DNA of 64,000 nucleotides, taken from positions 18,299,290-18,363,289 of the forward strand of contig OX439008.1 in the NCBI GenBank assembly GCA_949316495.1. The letters are read 5' to 3'. Below the pieces are notes generated by a model that was given only the letters and a program-made list of their open reading frames with translations, had not been told where the DNA came from and did not search any database. Positions within the stretch are counted from its first letter, which is position 1, and each line of letters opens with the position of its first letter. Source of the stretch: Amphiduros pacificus. Taxonomy: Eukaryota; Annelida; Polychaeta; Phyllodocida; Hesionidae. Of the stretch, positions 1-12,100 are shown piece by piece. The position numbers and the translations under genes were made by a program.

Positions 1-130
1 AAAATGCAAGTAGCGCTAAGGAATCTATATAAGTAGAGTAGTTCTGAATGTTCACAATTATGAGGTGTAAGGGTAAACAGATACCTAGTGATTGCATCTA
101 GGGAAATAGAGTCATACACTAAGTGGGTGG

Positions 131-232
131 AAAATGTCCGGGTGGGGAATGTCCGGGTGGGGAATGTCCTAGGTGGGGATTGTCCGGGTGGGGATTGTCC
201 GGGTGGGGAATGTCCGGGTGGGGAATGTCCTA
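131..232. repeat. 15-bp G-rich minisatellite
   Basis: About seven copies of a 15-bp unit, AATGTCCGGGTGGGG, with few changes. It leads directly into the larger 28-bp array. The GGG and GGGG runs could form G-quadruplexes on this strand (inference). Confidence 0.85.
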
Positions 233-239
233 GAACCCT

Positions 240-1015
240 CAATCCGATAGAGGATTGGTAGAATGCTCAGTCCAATAGAGTGTCGGTAGAATGCTCAGTC
301 CAATAGAGAGGGTCGGTAGAATGCTTGGTCCGATAGAGGGTCGGTAGATTGCTCAGTCTGATAGAGTGTCGGTAGAATGTTCAGTCCGATAGAGAGGGTC
401 TGTAGAATGCTTGGTCCGACAGAGGGTCGGTAGAATGCTCGGTCCGATAGAGGGTCGGTAGAATGCTCAGTCCGATAGAGGTTCAGTAGAATGCTTGGTC
501 TGATAGAGGGTCGGTAGGGTTCTTGGTCCGATAGAGGATCAGCAGAATGCTTGGTCCGATAGAGGATAGGTAGGGTGCTTGGGCTGATAGAGGATCGGTA
601 GGGTTCTTGGTCTGATAGAGGGTCGGTAGGGTTCTTGGTCCGATGGAGGGTCAGTAGAATGCTTGGTCCGACAAAAGGTCAGTAGAATGCTCGGTCCGAT
701 AGAGGGTCAGTAGAATGCTCGGTCCGATAGAGGGTTGGTAGAATGTTCAGTTCGATAGAGGATAAGTAGAATGATTGGTCCGACAGAGGGTCGGTAGAAT
801 GATCGGTCCGATAGAGGGTCGGTAGAATGATGGGTCCAAAAGAGGGTCGGTAGGGTGCTCAGTGCAATAGAGGGTCGGTAGGGTGCTCAGTGCAATAGAG
901 GGTCGGTAGGGTTCTTGGGCTGATAGAGGATCGGTAGAATCGCGATCCAACAGAGGATCAGTAGAATGCTCAGTCCGCTAGAGGGTCGGTAGAATGATCC
1001 AGTTAGTCGGAGGTT
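240..1015. repeat. 28-bp minisatellite, type A
   Basis: About 27 diverged copies of a 28-bp unit that begins GAATGCTCAGTCCGATAGAG and ends GGTCGGTA. Copies differ mainly at the CAGTCC and GGGTCGG positions. No gene is visible here. If the phosphatase gene extends to the left, this array lies in one of its introns. Confidence 0.9.
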
Positions 1016-2070
1016 GGTAAAATGCTCCATTATTGGTACGTTAGGCAGAATGCTCAATTAGTGGTACGTCAGCCAGAATGCTCCATTAGTGATGCGTCAG
1101 CCAGAATGCTCCATTAGTGATGCGTCAGCCAGAATGTCCATTATTGGTACATTAGGCAGAATGCTCCATTAGTGGTACATTAGGCAGAATGCTCAAATTA
1201 GTGTTACATTAGGCAGAATGCTCCATTAGTGGTACATTAGGCAGAATGTCCATTATTGGTACGTTAGGCAGAATGCTCCATTATTGGTATGTCAGCCAGA
1301 ATGCTCCATTATTGGTACATTAGGCAGAATGCTCCATTAGTGGTACGTTAGGCAGAATGCTCCATTATTGGTACATCAGGCAGAATGTCCATTATTGGTA
1401 CGTCAGGCAGAATGCTCCATTATTGGTACATTAGGCAGAATGCTCCATTAGTGGTACGTTAGGCAGAATGCTCCATTAGTGGTACGTCAGGCAGAATGCT
1501 CTATTAGTAGTACGTCAGGCAGAATGCTACATTAGTGGTACATTAGGCAGAATGTCCATTATTGGTAAGTCAGGCAGAATGCTCGATTAGTGGTACATTA
1601 GGGAGAATGCTCCATTAGTAGTACGTTAGGCAGAATGCTCCATTAGTGGTACATTAGGCAGAATGTCCATTATTGGTAAGTCAGGCAGAATGCTCCATTA
1701 GTGGTACATTAGGCAGAATGCTCCATTAGTGATACATTAGGCAGAATGCTCCATTAGTGGTACGTTAGGCAGAGTGTCCATTATTGGTATGTCAGGCAGA
1801 ATGCTCCATTATTGGTACATTAGGCAGTATGCTCCATTAGTGGTATGTTAGGCTGAATGCTCCATTATTGGTTCATTAGGCTGAATGCTCCATTATTGGT
1901 TCATTAGGCGGAATGCTCCATTAGTGGTACGTTAGGCAGAATGCTCCATTAGTAGTACATTAGGCAGAATGCCCCATTAGTGATATGTCAGGCAGAATGC
2001 TCTATTAGTAGTACGTCAGGCAGAATACTACATTAGTGGTACATTAGGCATAATGCTCCATTAATCATAG
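1016..2070. repeat. 28-bp minisatellite, type B, related to type A
   Basis: About 37 copies of a unit starting GAATGCTCCATTAGTGGTAC and ending GTTAGGCA. It follows type A without a gap, has the same period and shares the GAATGCTC start. Occasional 27-bp units lack one base. A transition unit near 1000-1030 has features of both types. Confidence 0.9.
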
Positions 2071-2724
2071 GTTTGGTTAGTGATAAGTATGGCAGATATT
2101 TGAGGTGCAGTGTGACGGTATCACAAATTACATGATAATATATATTGGAGAAAAAAAGCTATTATTAAATATTAACAATCTTTACTTTTTACATTTTTGG
2201 TAAAATATAAAGCTTCTTACCAAAAGCTTAACATATCTCCTGGTGATCTCTTGGAAACAGATGTTGAAATGTCAAACAATTTTGAAGACAATGAAACTTG
2301 TTTAAAAACTGGACATTCCTACCCCGCGCCGGGGCAGTCCAAAGCGCAATATTTGCAGATTGGTCCAAAATTAAAAATTGCTCTAATATTGTTAATTCTG
2401 AACGGATTTTGATGAATAAAGACTCTTTGAGTTAGTTTTTGAAAGATGCAGATGATTGAATATTAAAATTTATAGTAAAATCGGAAATAGGAGTTTCATT
2501 TTCAAAGTCATTCAAAGGTCACTTCAAGGTCACTGGCCATGTTTTATGAAAATAGGCTACAAATGTCCACATTCAGTCATGTATCATTTGTGGGTGTGTC
2601 CCACACAGTAAAAACGTTATATGCCTATGTCTGTCATTTCTACTGATGTATACATATGCCAGAGGCAAATCTATTATAATTTATCGGTATTTCCAAATAA
2701 TAAGTACGAAATTTCATTTTGCAG
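2071..2724. other. Unique sequence, probable intron
   Basis: Low-GC unique sequence between the 28-bp arrays and the first phosphatase exon. I found no conserved reading frame. The D2-domain segment that should precede the Tyr-Trp-Pro motif is not here, so that exon must lie left of the window. Confidence 0.5.
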
Positions 2725-4005
2725 TTGGACTGTTACAAGTATTGGCCTGCAGAGTCAACTGATGATGGTGTATATAAATTTGGAAGCATACAAGTGGAGT
2801 ACAAAGACACAAGTGATTATGGTGGCTACATTGTCAGGTCCTTTAATATATGGAAATCAGAAGTAAGTGGAATTATGTAAACACAAGTTTAGTCTATCTT
2901 TTAGGCTTAAGTGTTCAGTAACATAGCGGTTCTATGTTTCCGAAAAGATATCCATGAAACTCAAAATTACAGTACATTTAATTTATGAGTCATATCCTAG
3001 GGTCATGTACAATCCAGCAGAACTGGATATTGATTGTATGTCAATAACATCTCAAACTTTGGATCTGCTTTTCATCCAAAGAAGCAATTAGGGCATGTCA
3101 CAGAAGATCGTGGACCCACCTCAATATTACTAAAGAGCTTTTGTTTTGAAATATATGATAAGAGTAGATAAAATATTTTCAGGACCAGGATACTTGTAGA
3201 ACTGTAGAGCAATATCACTACCATGAGTGGCCAGACGGTAAAATGCCAGACCATGCTACAGGACTCATAGACCTGATCAGCCAGCTGAGAAAGACAGGAC
3301 ATGACACCAGACCTGTCACAGTGCATTGCAGGTACCGTATTTACGTGTATTAGACGAGGTTTGGGTTTTAAATCTTCTTATTTTATAATTTGCTTGTCCT
3401 CAAATTTGCTATGAGAGGGACATTGTATGTTGTTTTAGGATGGTATTACAATTATGTCCAACAATATCTCTTATTTTGCAGTGGTGGAGGTGACCGCAGC
3501 AGTGTATTTTGTGCACTTGCATTATCCATAGACAAAGTGATAGATGATGGAAAAGTTGATGTTCCACAGATAACTCACAAGTTGCGAGAACAGAGACAAT
3601 ACATGGTGCCCAGTTTTGTATGTATATTTTTCTGTGTTTGAACAATTTATGTCCATTTCATATGAGGACTGGACTTCATTTGGTGAGACATTTGTCCCAA
3701 TTGCTAAAGGTCTGAAGTTCAATTTCTGGTTGGGACACATACATCAGTCTTGGTTATGTTAGCATGTCTATGTGATAATGCAAGCCATGGATGATTCTCA
3801 GTCACTAATTGAAAGGAGTTGGGCACTATTGAAAGGTTTTTAAAACAAACAAATAATAACTTTATACATCTTTATAAATATCAGTAAATCTAGTTCATTG
3901 GAGATATTTTTGTTTCAGATGGAATACGAGTTCATCTACAAAGCACTGGTTGAGTATATAGAGACTTTTGATTCAAGTCTATCCTGGCAGACATCTCCAG
4001 CCTGA
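2725..4005 (+). CDS. Receptor-type tyrosine phosphatase, C-terminal part of D2 domain (partial)
   Basis: The last four exons of a receptor tyrosine phosphatase: 2725-2862, 3183-3331, 3482-3617 and 3919-4005 (TGA). Phases agree and all introns are GT-AG. Exon a has the KYWP motif and the strands leading to the catalytic half; exon b has the WPD loop (HEWPDG) and ends in VHC; exon c carries the signature loop; exon d is the C-terminal helix region. The loop reads HCSGGGDRSS. It keeps Cys-X5-Arg, but an Asp stands just before the Arg where a Gly is usual, and GRTG is replaced by DRSS. This resembles the second (D2) domains of PTPRK/M/T-type receptors, which are usually weak or inactive and regulatory. 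The 5' part (ectodomain, membrane segment, D1) lies left of the window. The assignment to D2 is inference; the PTP family call is secure. Confidence 0.88.
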
Positions 4006-4019
4006 TCTAATGTTTAGTG

Positions 4020-5740
4020 CCAATCTCCATGTCAGTTACCTCCAGCCCGGTACATTTGGTACAGGGTCACCATGTTAGTATACACTAACATTTGGTGCAG
4101 GTCACCATGGCAGTCAACTCCAGCCCTTTACATTTGCTGCAGGGTCACCATGGCAGTCACCTCCAGGATTGGTACATTTGCTGCAGGGTCACCATGGCAG
4201 TCACCTCTAGGATCGGTACATTTGGTGCAGGGTCACCATGGCTTTCACCTCCAGCCTGGTACATTTGGTGCAGGGTCACCTCCAGCCTGGTACATTTGGT
4301 GCAGGGTCACCATGGCAGTCACCTCCAGGATCGGTACATTTGGTGCAGGGTCACCATGGCAGTCACCTCCAGGGTTGGTACATTTGGTGCAGGGTCACCA
4401 TGGCAGTCACCTCCAGGGTTGGTACATTTGGTGTAGGGTCACCATGGCAGTCAACTCCAGGGTTGATACATTTGGTGCAGGGTCACCATGGCAGTCACCT
4501 CCAGGATTGGTACATTTGGTGCAGGGTCACCATGGCAGTCACCCAAACCTGGTACATTTGGTGCACAGGCAGTCACTTCTAGGATTAATGCATTTGGTGC
4601 AGGGTCACCATGGCAGTCACCTCCAGGACTGGTACATTTGGTTCAGCGTCACCATGGCAGTCACCTCCAGGATTGGTACATTTGGTGCAGGGTCACTATA
4701 GCAGTCACCCAAACCTGGTACATTTGGTGCACAGGCAGTCACCTCTAGGATTAATGCATTTGGTGCAGGGTCACCATGGCAGTCACCTCCAGGACTGGTA
4801 CATTTGGTTCAGCGTCACCATGGCAGTCACCTCCAGGATTGGTACATTTGGTGCAGGGTGACCATGGCAGTCGCCGAAACCTGGTATATTTGGTGCACAG
4901 GCAGTCACCTCTAGGATTAATGCATTTGGTGCAGAGTCACCATGGCAGTCACCTCCAGGATTGGTACATTTGGTGCAGGGTCACCATGGCAGTCACCTCC
5001 AGGATTGGTACATTTGCTGCAGGGTCACCATGGCAGTCACCTCCAGGGTTGGTACATTTGGTGCAGGGTCACCATGGCAGTCACCTCCAGGATTGGTACA
5101 TTTGGTGCAGGGTCACCATGGCAGTCACCCAAACCTGGTACATTTGGGGCACAGGCAGTCACCTCTAGAATTAATGCATTTGGTGCAGAGTCACCATGGC
5201 AGTCACCTCCAGGATTGGTACATTTGGTGCAGGGTCACCATGGCAGTCACCTCCAGGATTGGTACATTTGGTGCAGGGTCACCATGGCAGTCACCTCCAG
5301 GGTTGGTACATTTGGTGCAGGGTCACCATGGCAGTCACCTCTAGGATTGGTACATTTGGTGCAGGGTCACCATGGCTGTCACCTCCAGCCTGGTACATTT
5401 GGTGCAGGGTCACCTCCAGCCTGGTACATTTGGTGCAGGGTCACCATGGCAGTCACCTCCAGGATTGGTACATTTGGTGCAGGGTCACCATGGCAGTCAC
5501 CTCCAGGATTGGTACATTTGGTGCAGGGTCACCATGGCAGTCACCTCCAGGGTTGGTACATTTGGTGCAGGGTCACCATGGCAGTCACCTCTAGGATTGG
5601 TACATTTGGTGCAGGGTCACCATGGCTGTCACCTCCAGCCTGGTACATTTGGTGCAGGGTCACCTCCAGCCTGGTACATTTGGTGCAGGGTCACCATGGC
5701 AGTCACCTCCAGGATCGGTACATTTGGCACCTCCAGCCTA
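4020..5740. repeat. 44-bp minisatellite directly after the phosphatase stop codon
   Basis: About 38 copies of a 44-bp unit (CATGGCAGTCACCTCCAGGA, then TTGGTACATTTGGTGCAGGG, then TCAC), with some shortened units and higher-order blocks near 4540-5170 and 5360-5690. The segment spanning the stop codon (3985-4030) resembles the unit, and the last copy at about 5725-5750 again resembles that segment (CCAGCCTAGTCTAAT against CCAGCCTGATCTAAT). The array therefore appears to have grown from the end of the coding exon. The plus strand of the unit has no stop trinucleotide, so long open frames here are a by-product. Confidence 0.93.
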
Positions 5741-5775
5741 GTCTAATTACATGGTTACCAAGGCCTTCATCTCCA

Positions 5776-5781
5776 AATAAA
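5776..5781 (+). terminator. Candidate poly(A) signal for the phosphatase gene
   Basis: The first AATAAA after the 44-bp array. If it is used, the 3' UTR carries the whole 1.7-kb minisatellite. Another AATAAA lies near 5847. Low confidence without transcript data. Confidence 0.3.
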
Positions 5782-8580
5782 CATTTATATATAAACATTT
5801 ATATATAAACAGCTAAACAATATAACATTTACATGTTCATCTGCCTCAATAAACAACATTTCTTTCAACCAAAGGTAGAAAATAAAAGATCAAAATTCAG
5901 TGTACAGTTACACTTACTCACTTAACACATTTGTCCACTTGTCCAACTTTGACAACTACCTTCTCCGGGTGGACAATTTAAAAAGTATTTATATAAGCAA
6001 GGGAAATGATGTACATCAACAAACCACTGAAGAAGCTAAATTTGTGGAAACTATTCTGGTTGTTGAGCAACATTGAAGAATACAAAGAGGAACTGGTCCA
6101 TTTGTTTGCCTTCATCTGCATATTCAGGTCATGCAGCAAATATCCCCATAGTGCCTCAGTGGGTCAAGGGGAGCAGCATTTATTTCAATGGCCTATTTTC
6201 TGGCTGGTTGGATAAACATAAAACTTTTTCTCAAAGGCATTTATTCAGCAGTAAAAGTGGATATGAATAATGTTTGATTGGTGGAGCAACACAATCAAAA
6301 CTTCATACACGATTCATCATTGGAGTGAAAACATTTATCTCACATTTAAGTGTCAAGTGAAAAATGTGCCTGGGGTTTGTGCAGTGATTGTATGTTAAGT
6401 TAGACAGTAATAACATGTCCATATATATGGACAGTAAACCAGCTCGCAGGTGCCCGTATGCCTTTGCCCGGAATTCCGGTCACACGTCACTGGAACTTGC
6501 AGTTGTTGTTTAGGGTTTCCCTGTTCTATATTTATGTCAACCAATCAGAGCAAACCCTCCATAATAGTGACATTATTCGCCCGCTGCACAAACCCATTGC
6601 AACGAGATGTCCTTGATAGTCCTATTATATAATGGACTGCATAGTCTAATGTTAAGTGTTTGTATGTTAAGCCTCCCCAACATCTCCAGGCTGGATGCCA
6701 ATTGGTTTTGCCGAGTTAACTTGTAGAACACCCAGCAAGATTTTGTTTACCTGTAGAGTGCAATATTTGAAAATGGCAAGAGGTTATTTCCTTCTAATTC
6801 CTACAGCAAGTCATTCCAATATACTTGCATGATAAAATCCAAATGAATACCAAATTCAGAAAATTATATACCGTAGTAGGCATTGACTGAGTTTCTAGCC
6901 CCCTCCTTGTGTCAGGGACCCAGGCATCATAAAAAGGTCCAAGTGGGATGGTAACAGTCAAAGAATCCACTGTAACTGCAAGAATTGCATGCATGTAATG
7001 CTAATTTATGTGGCAAATTATAAAGTCAAACGTGAAAAAAAGATTTTGACCAGGACACTGGCCAAACTTTCATTCCATACACTGAACACTGAAAGATCAT
7101 ACGGAAGTTATTCTCTATTTCCAGGTTTTTTTATACTGAAACCGAACCAAGGAAATAAATTTATAAAAACGTTTTATTTGATAGTATTTATACAGATGTA
7201 ATGTTTTGTATCAAACATAATGTAATTCACGCAAGCAAAGAACCAAGGATCATAATATGTACCCTATGTGACAAGTTTTTCAATTTTTAAAACTTTTAAC
7301 TCTCCCCCACATTATTTTATTCCAGATGTTGCCAACTGCGGCTTCATTTGAGTGAGGCATTGGATGTTTCAAGTGTATTTGTATGTGCAAAGCAATTTGT
7401 TTTGCCATTATATTGTTTTTAAAAGTCAATAAAATATTTGAAAAACAACCTTAGCCTCATTGAAAATAGATAATTCTACAGTTTACCTATTAATATCTAA
7501 GAAATCCATTATGTTACCTCAGAGAAGATCAATTTTGATGGAAAAACAGAATGACAGAATTTCTCCCCTCCCTGTACAATGTACATGTAAATGGTAAATG
7601 TCTGGATGGCTATGACACATGAACTTGAACTACTATGCATGTCATTTATCACATCATTTCCAACGCAGTATTATAAAGAATTTATTACATTGCACATTCA
7701 GGCCACTTTCTTCTCTGACTAATGAATTCTTTTAATCACTGGCCTGATTGGCCAATGCCACCAAACTTTAATGCCAATGCTTGTACTGGGCAACAATGGA
7801 TATGAAATCAGTGCATTGGCCAGAAGCTTGTACTACATGTAAATATTATATATTTAGTGTCACAAAAGATATTGCGTTTTCTAGGAATTTTGGTGATTTT
7901 CTGGAGCAGAAACATGGTTGAAATTCTATAACATATCATCTACATGGTATCTATCCGAAATCTACCTGAATAATAAATATTTCTCAATGAGCTCTCAATA
8001 ATAGCGCAAAGTAGAGTTTGTGAAAAGTACAGATGACCGGGTTTCTTAGGCAATATCAAGGTCTGTGTGGAGCTGATCGGACACTTATCATTGTTATAAT
8101 TGACAAAAGGAACTTTTCCTTCTTTTTTCCCTTTTTACCTGTAGGTTTCATTTGTTTAAACTTTTTTTTTAATCACTTTGGATTTTAAGGAGGCAGACAA
8201 AGTTTTTCATTGCTAAGTTGTTCATGTTAAGCACTGAGACAAGCTGGGCTAATCTGTCACCACAATGTTCAAAATAAATGAGGGGAAAGTTTGGTTTCCA
8301 TAATAGCTCCAAGATGAAGAAATTGGTTTTATTTCCAAACGTCTTTGACAAAGTGTTTAGTGTGGCAAAGTAGCCCAAATAATGCTTTTTAACCTTTAAT
8401 AGACTCTTCATCTGAATCCTAATGGTATTTCAAATATTATCTTCAAAATAATGGTCTTGAATCATTGCTCAAACCCAAACAGCATAAAATGGGTATGTAT
8501 TGCACAAACAAAATGCATCAATAAGATTTGCAAGATACAGAATTGTGCGATTTGCATCTTTTATTTCACACAAAAAATAA
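5782..8580. other. Intergenic region between phosphatase and RFC3
   Basis: Unique AT-rich sequence between two convergent genes. A CCAAT-type motif (AACCAATCAGAGC) lies near 6539-6551. I see no conserved coding frame apart from the terminal-exon candidate listed separately. Confidence 0.5.
7327..7450 (+). other. Possible terminal exon with poly(A) signal
   Basis: A pyrimidine-rich tract ending TTCCAG at 7321-7326 is followed by about 100 bases and an AATAAA at 7428-7433. This is the layout of a short last exon. It could be an alternative 3' end of the upstream phosphatase gene or of an unannotated non-coding transcript. No protein similarity is seen. Confidence 0.25.
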
Positions 8581-8832
<252 letters not shown>

Positions 8833-8947
8833 CTATATATATCTATATATATATAAATATATATTGAGTACAAATTAGTCTGCCATGTCTGGTTTGACAC
8901 TTATTGAATACTTGTATGATGATGGACATACCTTTAGAAACTATGGA

Positions 8948-8953
8948 TTTATT
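8948..8953 (-). terminator. Candidate poly(A) signal of RFC3
   Basis: TTTATT on the plus strand reads AATAAA on the RFC3 strand, about 160 bases past the RFC3 stop codon. Position and orientation fit a short 3' UTR. Confidence 0.45.
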
Positions 8954-9109
8954 ACTATTATGGCCTTTCCTCATCAATATTTAGCATTCCATATAGGAAT
9001 AACTCAACCAGAAATGCCTTCTTATAAAATGTCCAATTTATATTGCTCTGTGGTTGATGAAAACTTTAGCTTTTTACAAATACATTCAAAATTCAGGTTT
9101 TTTTTACAA

Positions 9110-12100
9110 TCACAAGAAATCGGCCATTTGTTCCTCAAGGAATCTCTTGTAGATGGACATGAACTTGGCAATGAAAGCTTCTAGGTGGTAGATTGCCTTC
9201 TGTCCCAGCTGCAGGCGGTGCTCGTAGTAGGCCGCCACCTGTGTCACCTCCGACTTGAGCTGACCGTCACAGTTCCTCACAAGCTCCTCCAGTAATCCCT
9301 GAAAACACCATCCAACATCACAGCTATTATTCTAAAAAAATATACTCAACAAATATAAATACTATATAGCCAACAAATATAAATACTATATACTCAACAA
9401 ATATATTCAACAATTATAAATACTATATACTCAACAAATATAAATACTATATACTCAACAAATATAAATACTATATACTCAACAAATATACTTAACAAAT
9501 AGAAATACTACATACCCAACAAATATGCTCAATAAATATTTTTTTAAACAACAAAAAGGTGTAGATATCACAAAACTAATGAGCCAACTGTCTATTTGGT
9601 TAAAAAAAAAAAAAAAATATTATATCAGACAAAACTTTCAACTTCATCTTCTTTTCTGTTGCTGTTTTGTCAAGTCTGAACCAATTTCTGACAACATTTG
9701 TGTGCATGTGAGAATATATGTAAGATATATATCTGACCTTCATGACATGAGAGAATATATGTAAGGTATATATCTGACCTTCATGACATGAGAGATTATA
9801 TGTAAGGTATATATCTGACCTTCATGATGTGAGGGAATATATGTAAGGTATATATCTGACCTTCATGACATGAGAGAATATATGTTTATTTATTTATATT
9901 TATTTCGGACTAAACATCCATTCTTATAGCTATAATATACAATATTTACATGAACATGAGAAATTAAAATAAATAGCAGTTTACAATAAAAAGCATCATA
10001 TTACGAAACACAGAGGAATTGGATGATATCACAAACATCCATTCTCTCTAAAATCCATGGCTTGTAATTGTCACGCTGCAAACACAGTTCTCTGATTTGC
10101 AAACCAATTCTTTCATTCTCAAGATCTATGCCATCATACCACTTAGAAAAAATTCTTACATCAAAATCACATTTATCCATGTTTAAAAAATCCCACACAT
10201 TGAATCCAAACTTATTACAAACATATCTAACATTATTACCAAGGCGAGAGATATTAAAACATGATGACCTAAAAACAGTTCTCACTAGTTCATTCTTGCT
10301 TGTACAACCATTTTAGAAATGTTTTACAAATCTTTTAGCAAACATCACATCACCGGGTAAATGGTCAGACAGATGTGGCAACAATCTGTTATGAGTCTGA
10401 CGAGGCACCTTCCATACTCTTTTAATTGACTGGCGCCATGAAATACACAGCTTTTCAAAATCCTTATGATACATAGCACAATTCTGGAAGCCATAAAAAC
10501 TGGTACAATACTGTTTAAATAGCAAATCTTTTACATCAGATCTAACATTATTAAAATATGCTAAGAAAGTATTGACCTTTACATTAAAATCATTAATCAC
10601 AGGGCCAACAAGGCTGTCATTCACATCATCGTTGACAACATGGCCGAGGTGCTTCATCTCTTTGACAACCTCAACTTTGTCTCTACACACAAATATGTCC
10701 AATTTCAGCTTGCCCTTACCAAACATCATTAGCTGACTTTTAGCACCATTGAACTTAATATTGAACTCAGCGGCATACATTTCACAAATCCCTATCATTA
10801 TTCTTAGGGAGGAGACGGTGGGTACAAGTACATACAAATCATCAGCATACCCTATGCCTCCACAGAAAGTGTCGCCAATGTAGCAGCCTAGCCCTGAGTC
10901 TTTAAGTTTAACAAGCAGGCCATCAACATATATGCCAAACAATGTAGGACTCAGAACCCCTCCTTGTTTAACTCCATTACCGACATTAAACCATTCAGAA
11001 CTATTACCATTAAAAGCCACTCGTAACTTTTGATTTACATACATATTCATCAACAAGCGAATGTACAAAGGATTTACCTTGCGATTGACAAGTAATCTAA
11101 ACATCTTATCATATTGTACACGATCAAATGCTTTAGACGCATCTAATGCCAATGCATATACATTGCCACCTTTCCGAACATTTTTTTTTTTTTCTCATTA
11201 AGATTTTATTGTCTTTTCTAACTTATATCTAGGTGCATATACAATTCAATGTGCCATTTGACATATGTATATATTCATAGTTTTTCCATAATTTTTAACC
11301 ATTTCCCATTGAATGTCTCAATGTTGCCATTTTCTGTACAGATATGTTTTTCAATTTCTAGTTTGTATTTAAATATAGGAAGAAAATGATAAAAATCTAC
11401 AGCTTGGTCCTTGAACACTTGTTTTTGTATATACCATTTAGCCAGCAATATTACATAGTTGACATTACTATAAAAGTGATTATCATAATACAATCCAAAG
11501 ATAATATGTTTATTACAAAGCTTAATCTCATAATTAGCATTTTTGTTCCACCATGCTTCTAACCTTTGCCAGAGATCATTTAACCCACTGCACTCCACAT
11601 AGTGGTGTAAGATATCATCTACTTGGTTTGCATTACACCTCAGGCAAATTGGATCACTATATATTCTTTGGTTATACAGCCATTTTCTACAAGGGATAAT
11701 TCTATGAATGAATTTATATTGCAAGCTTTGCAAGTATGTTTCTCTTGTTGCTATATATGCCTGATTAAAAATGGATAACCAGTCTTCTTCCTGAATACAG
11801 AAAATATTTTCCCACTGTTGGAGTGCAGTCGGTTTTATGAACCTATTTAAAATTATCTGATTATAAATCTGTTTAGGTTTAACATTTGGATTAATTACAA
11901 TGTTTCCTTGTGGCGATTTAAGAGTCAACACCTTTGGAATAATTAAGGACTTCAGGATAGTCACCTTTCCTTTTAGGGATAACCCTCTACTATGCCATAT
12001 TGTTAATACATTGTCAATTGTTTTTAACCTGGGCATGAAGTTTTCCTGCATAATCACTTGTGGGTCATCACTTATAGTAATACCAAGTGTATGGATAGGA

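Noticed and set aside
4072-5808. Plus-strand frames of up to 288 codons after the phosphatase stop
   Set aside because: The stop-free 44-bp array; the frame rotates between units and every frame is open. The conserved phosphatase frame ends at 4005.
8169-8411. 80-codon minus frame (MKSLLKVKKHYLGYF) downstream of RFC3
   Set aside because: No recognised family, no convincing splice sites, and length within chance for AT-rich DNA.
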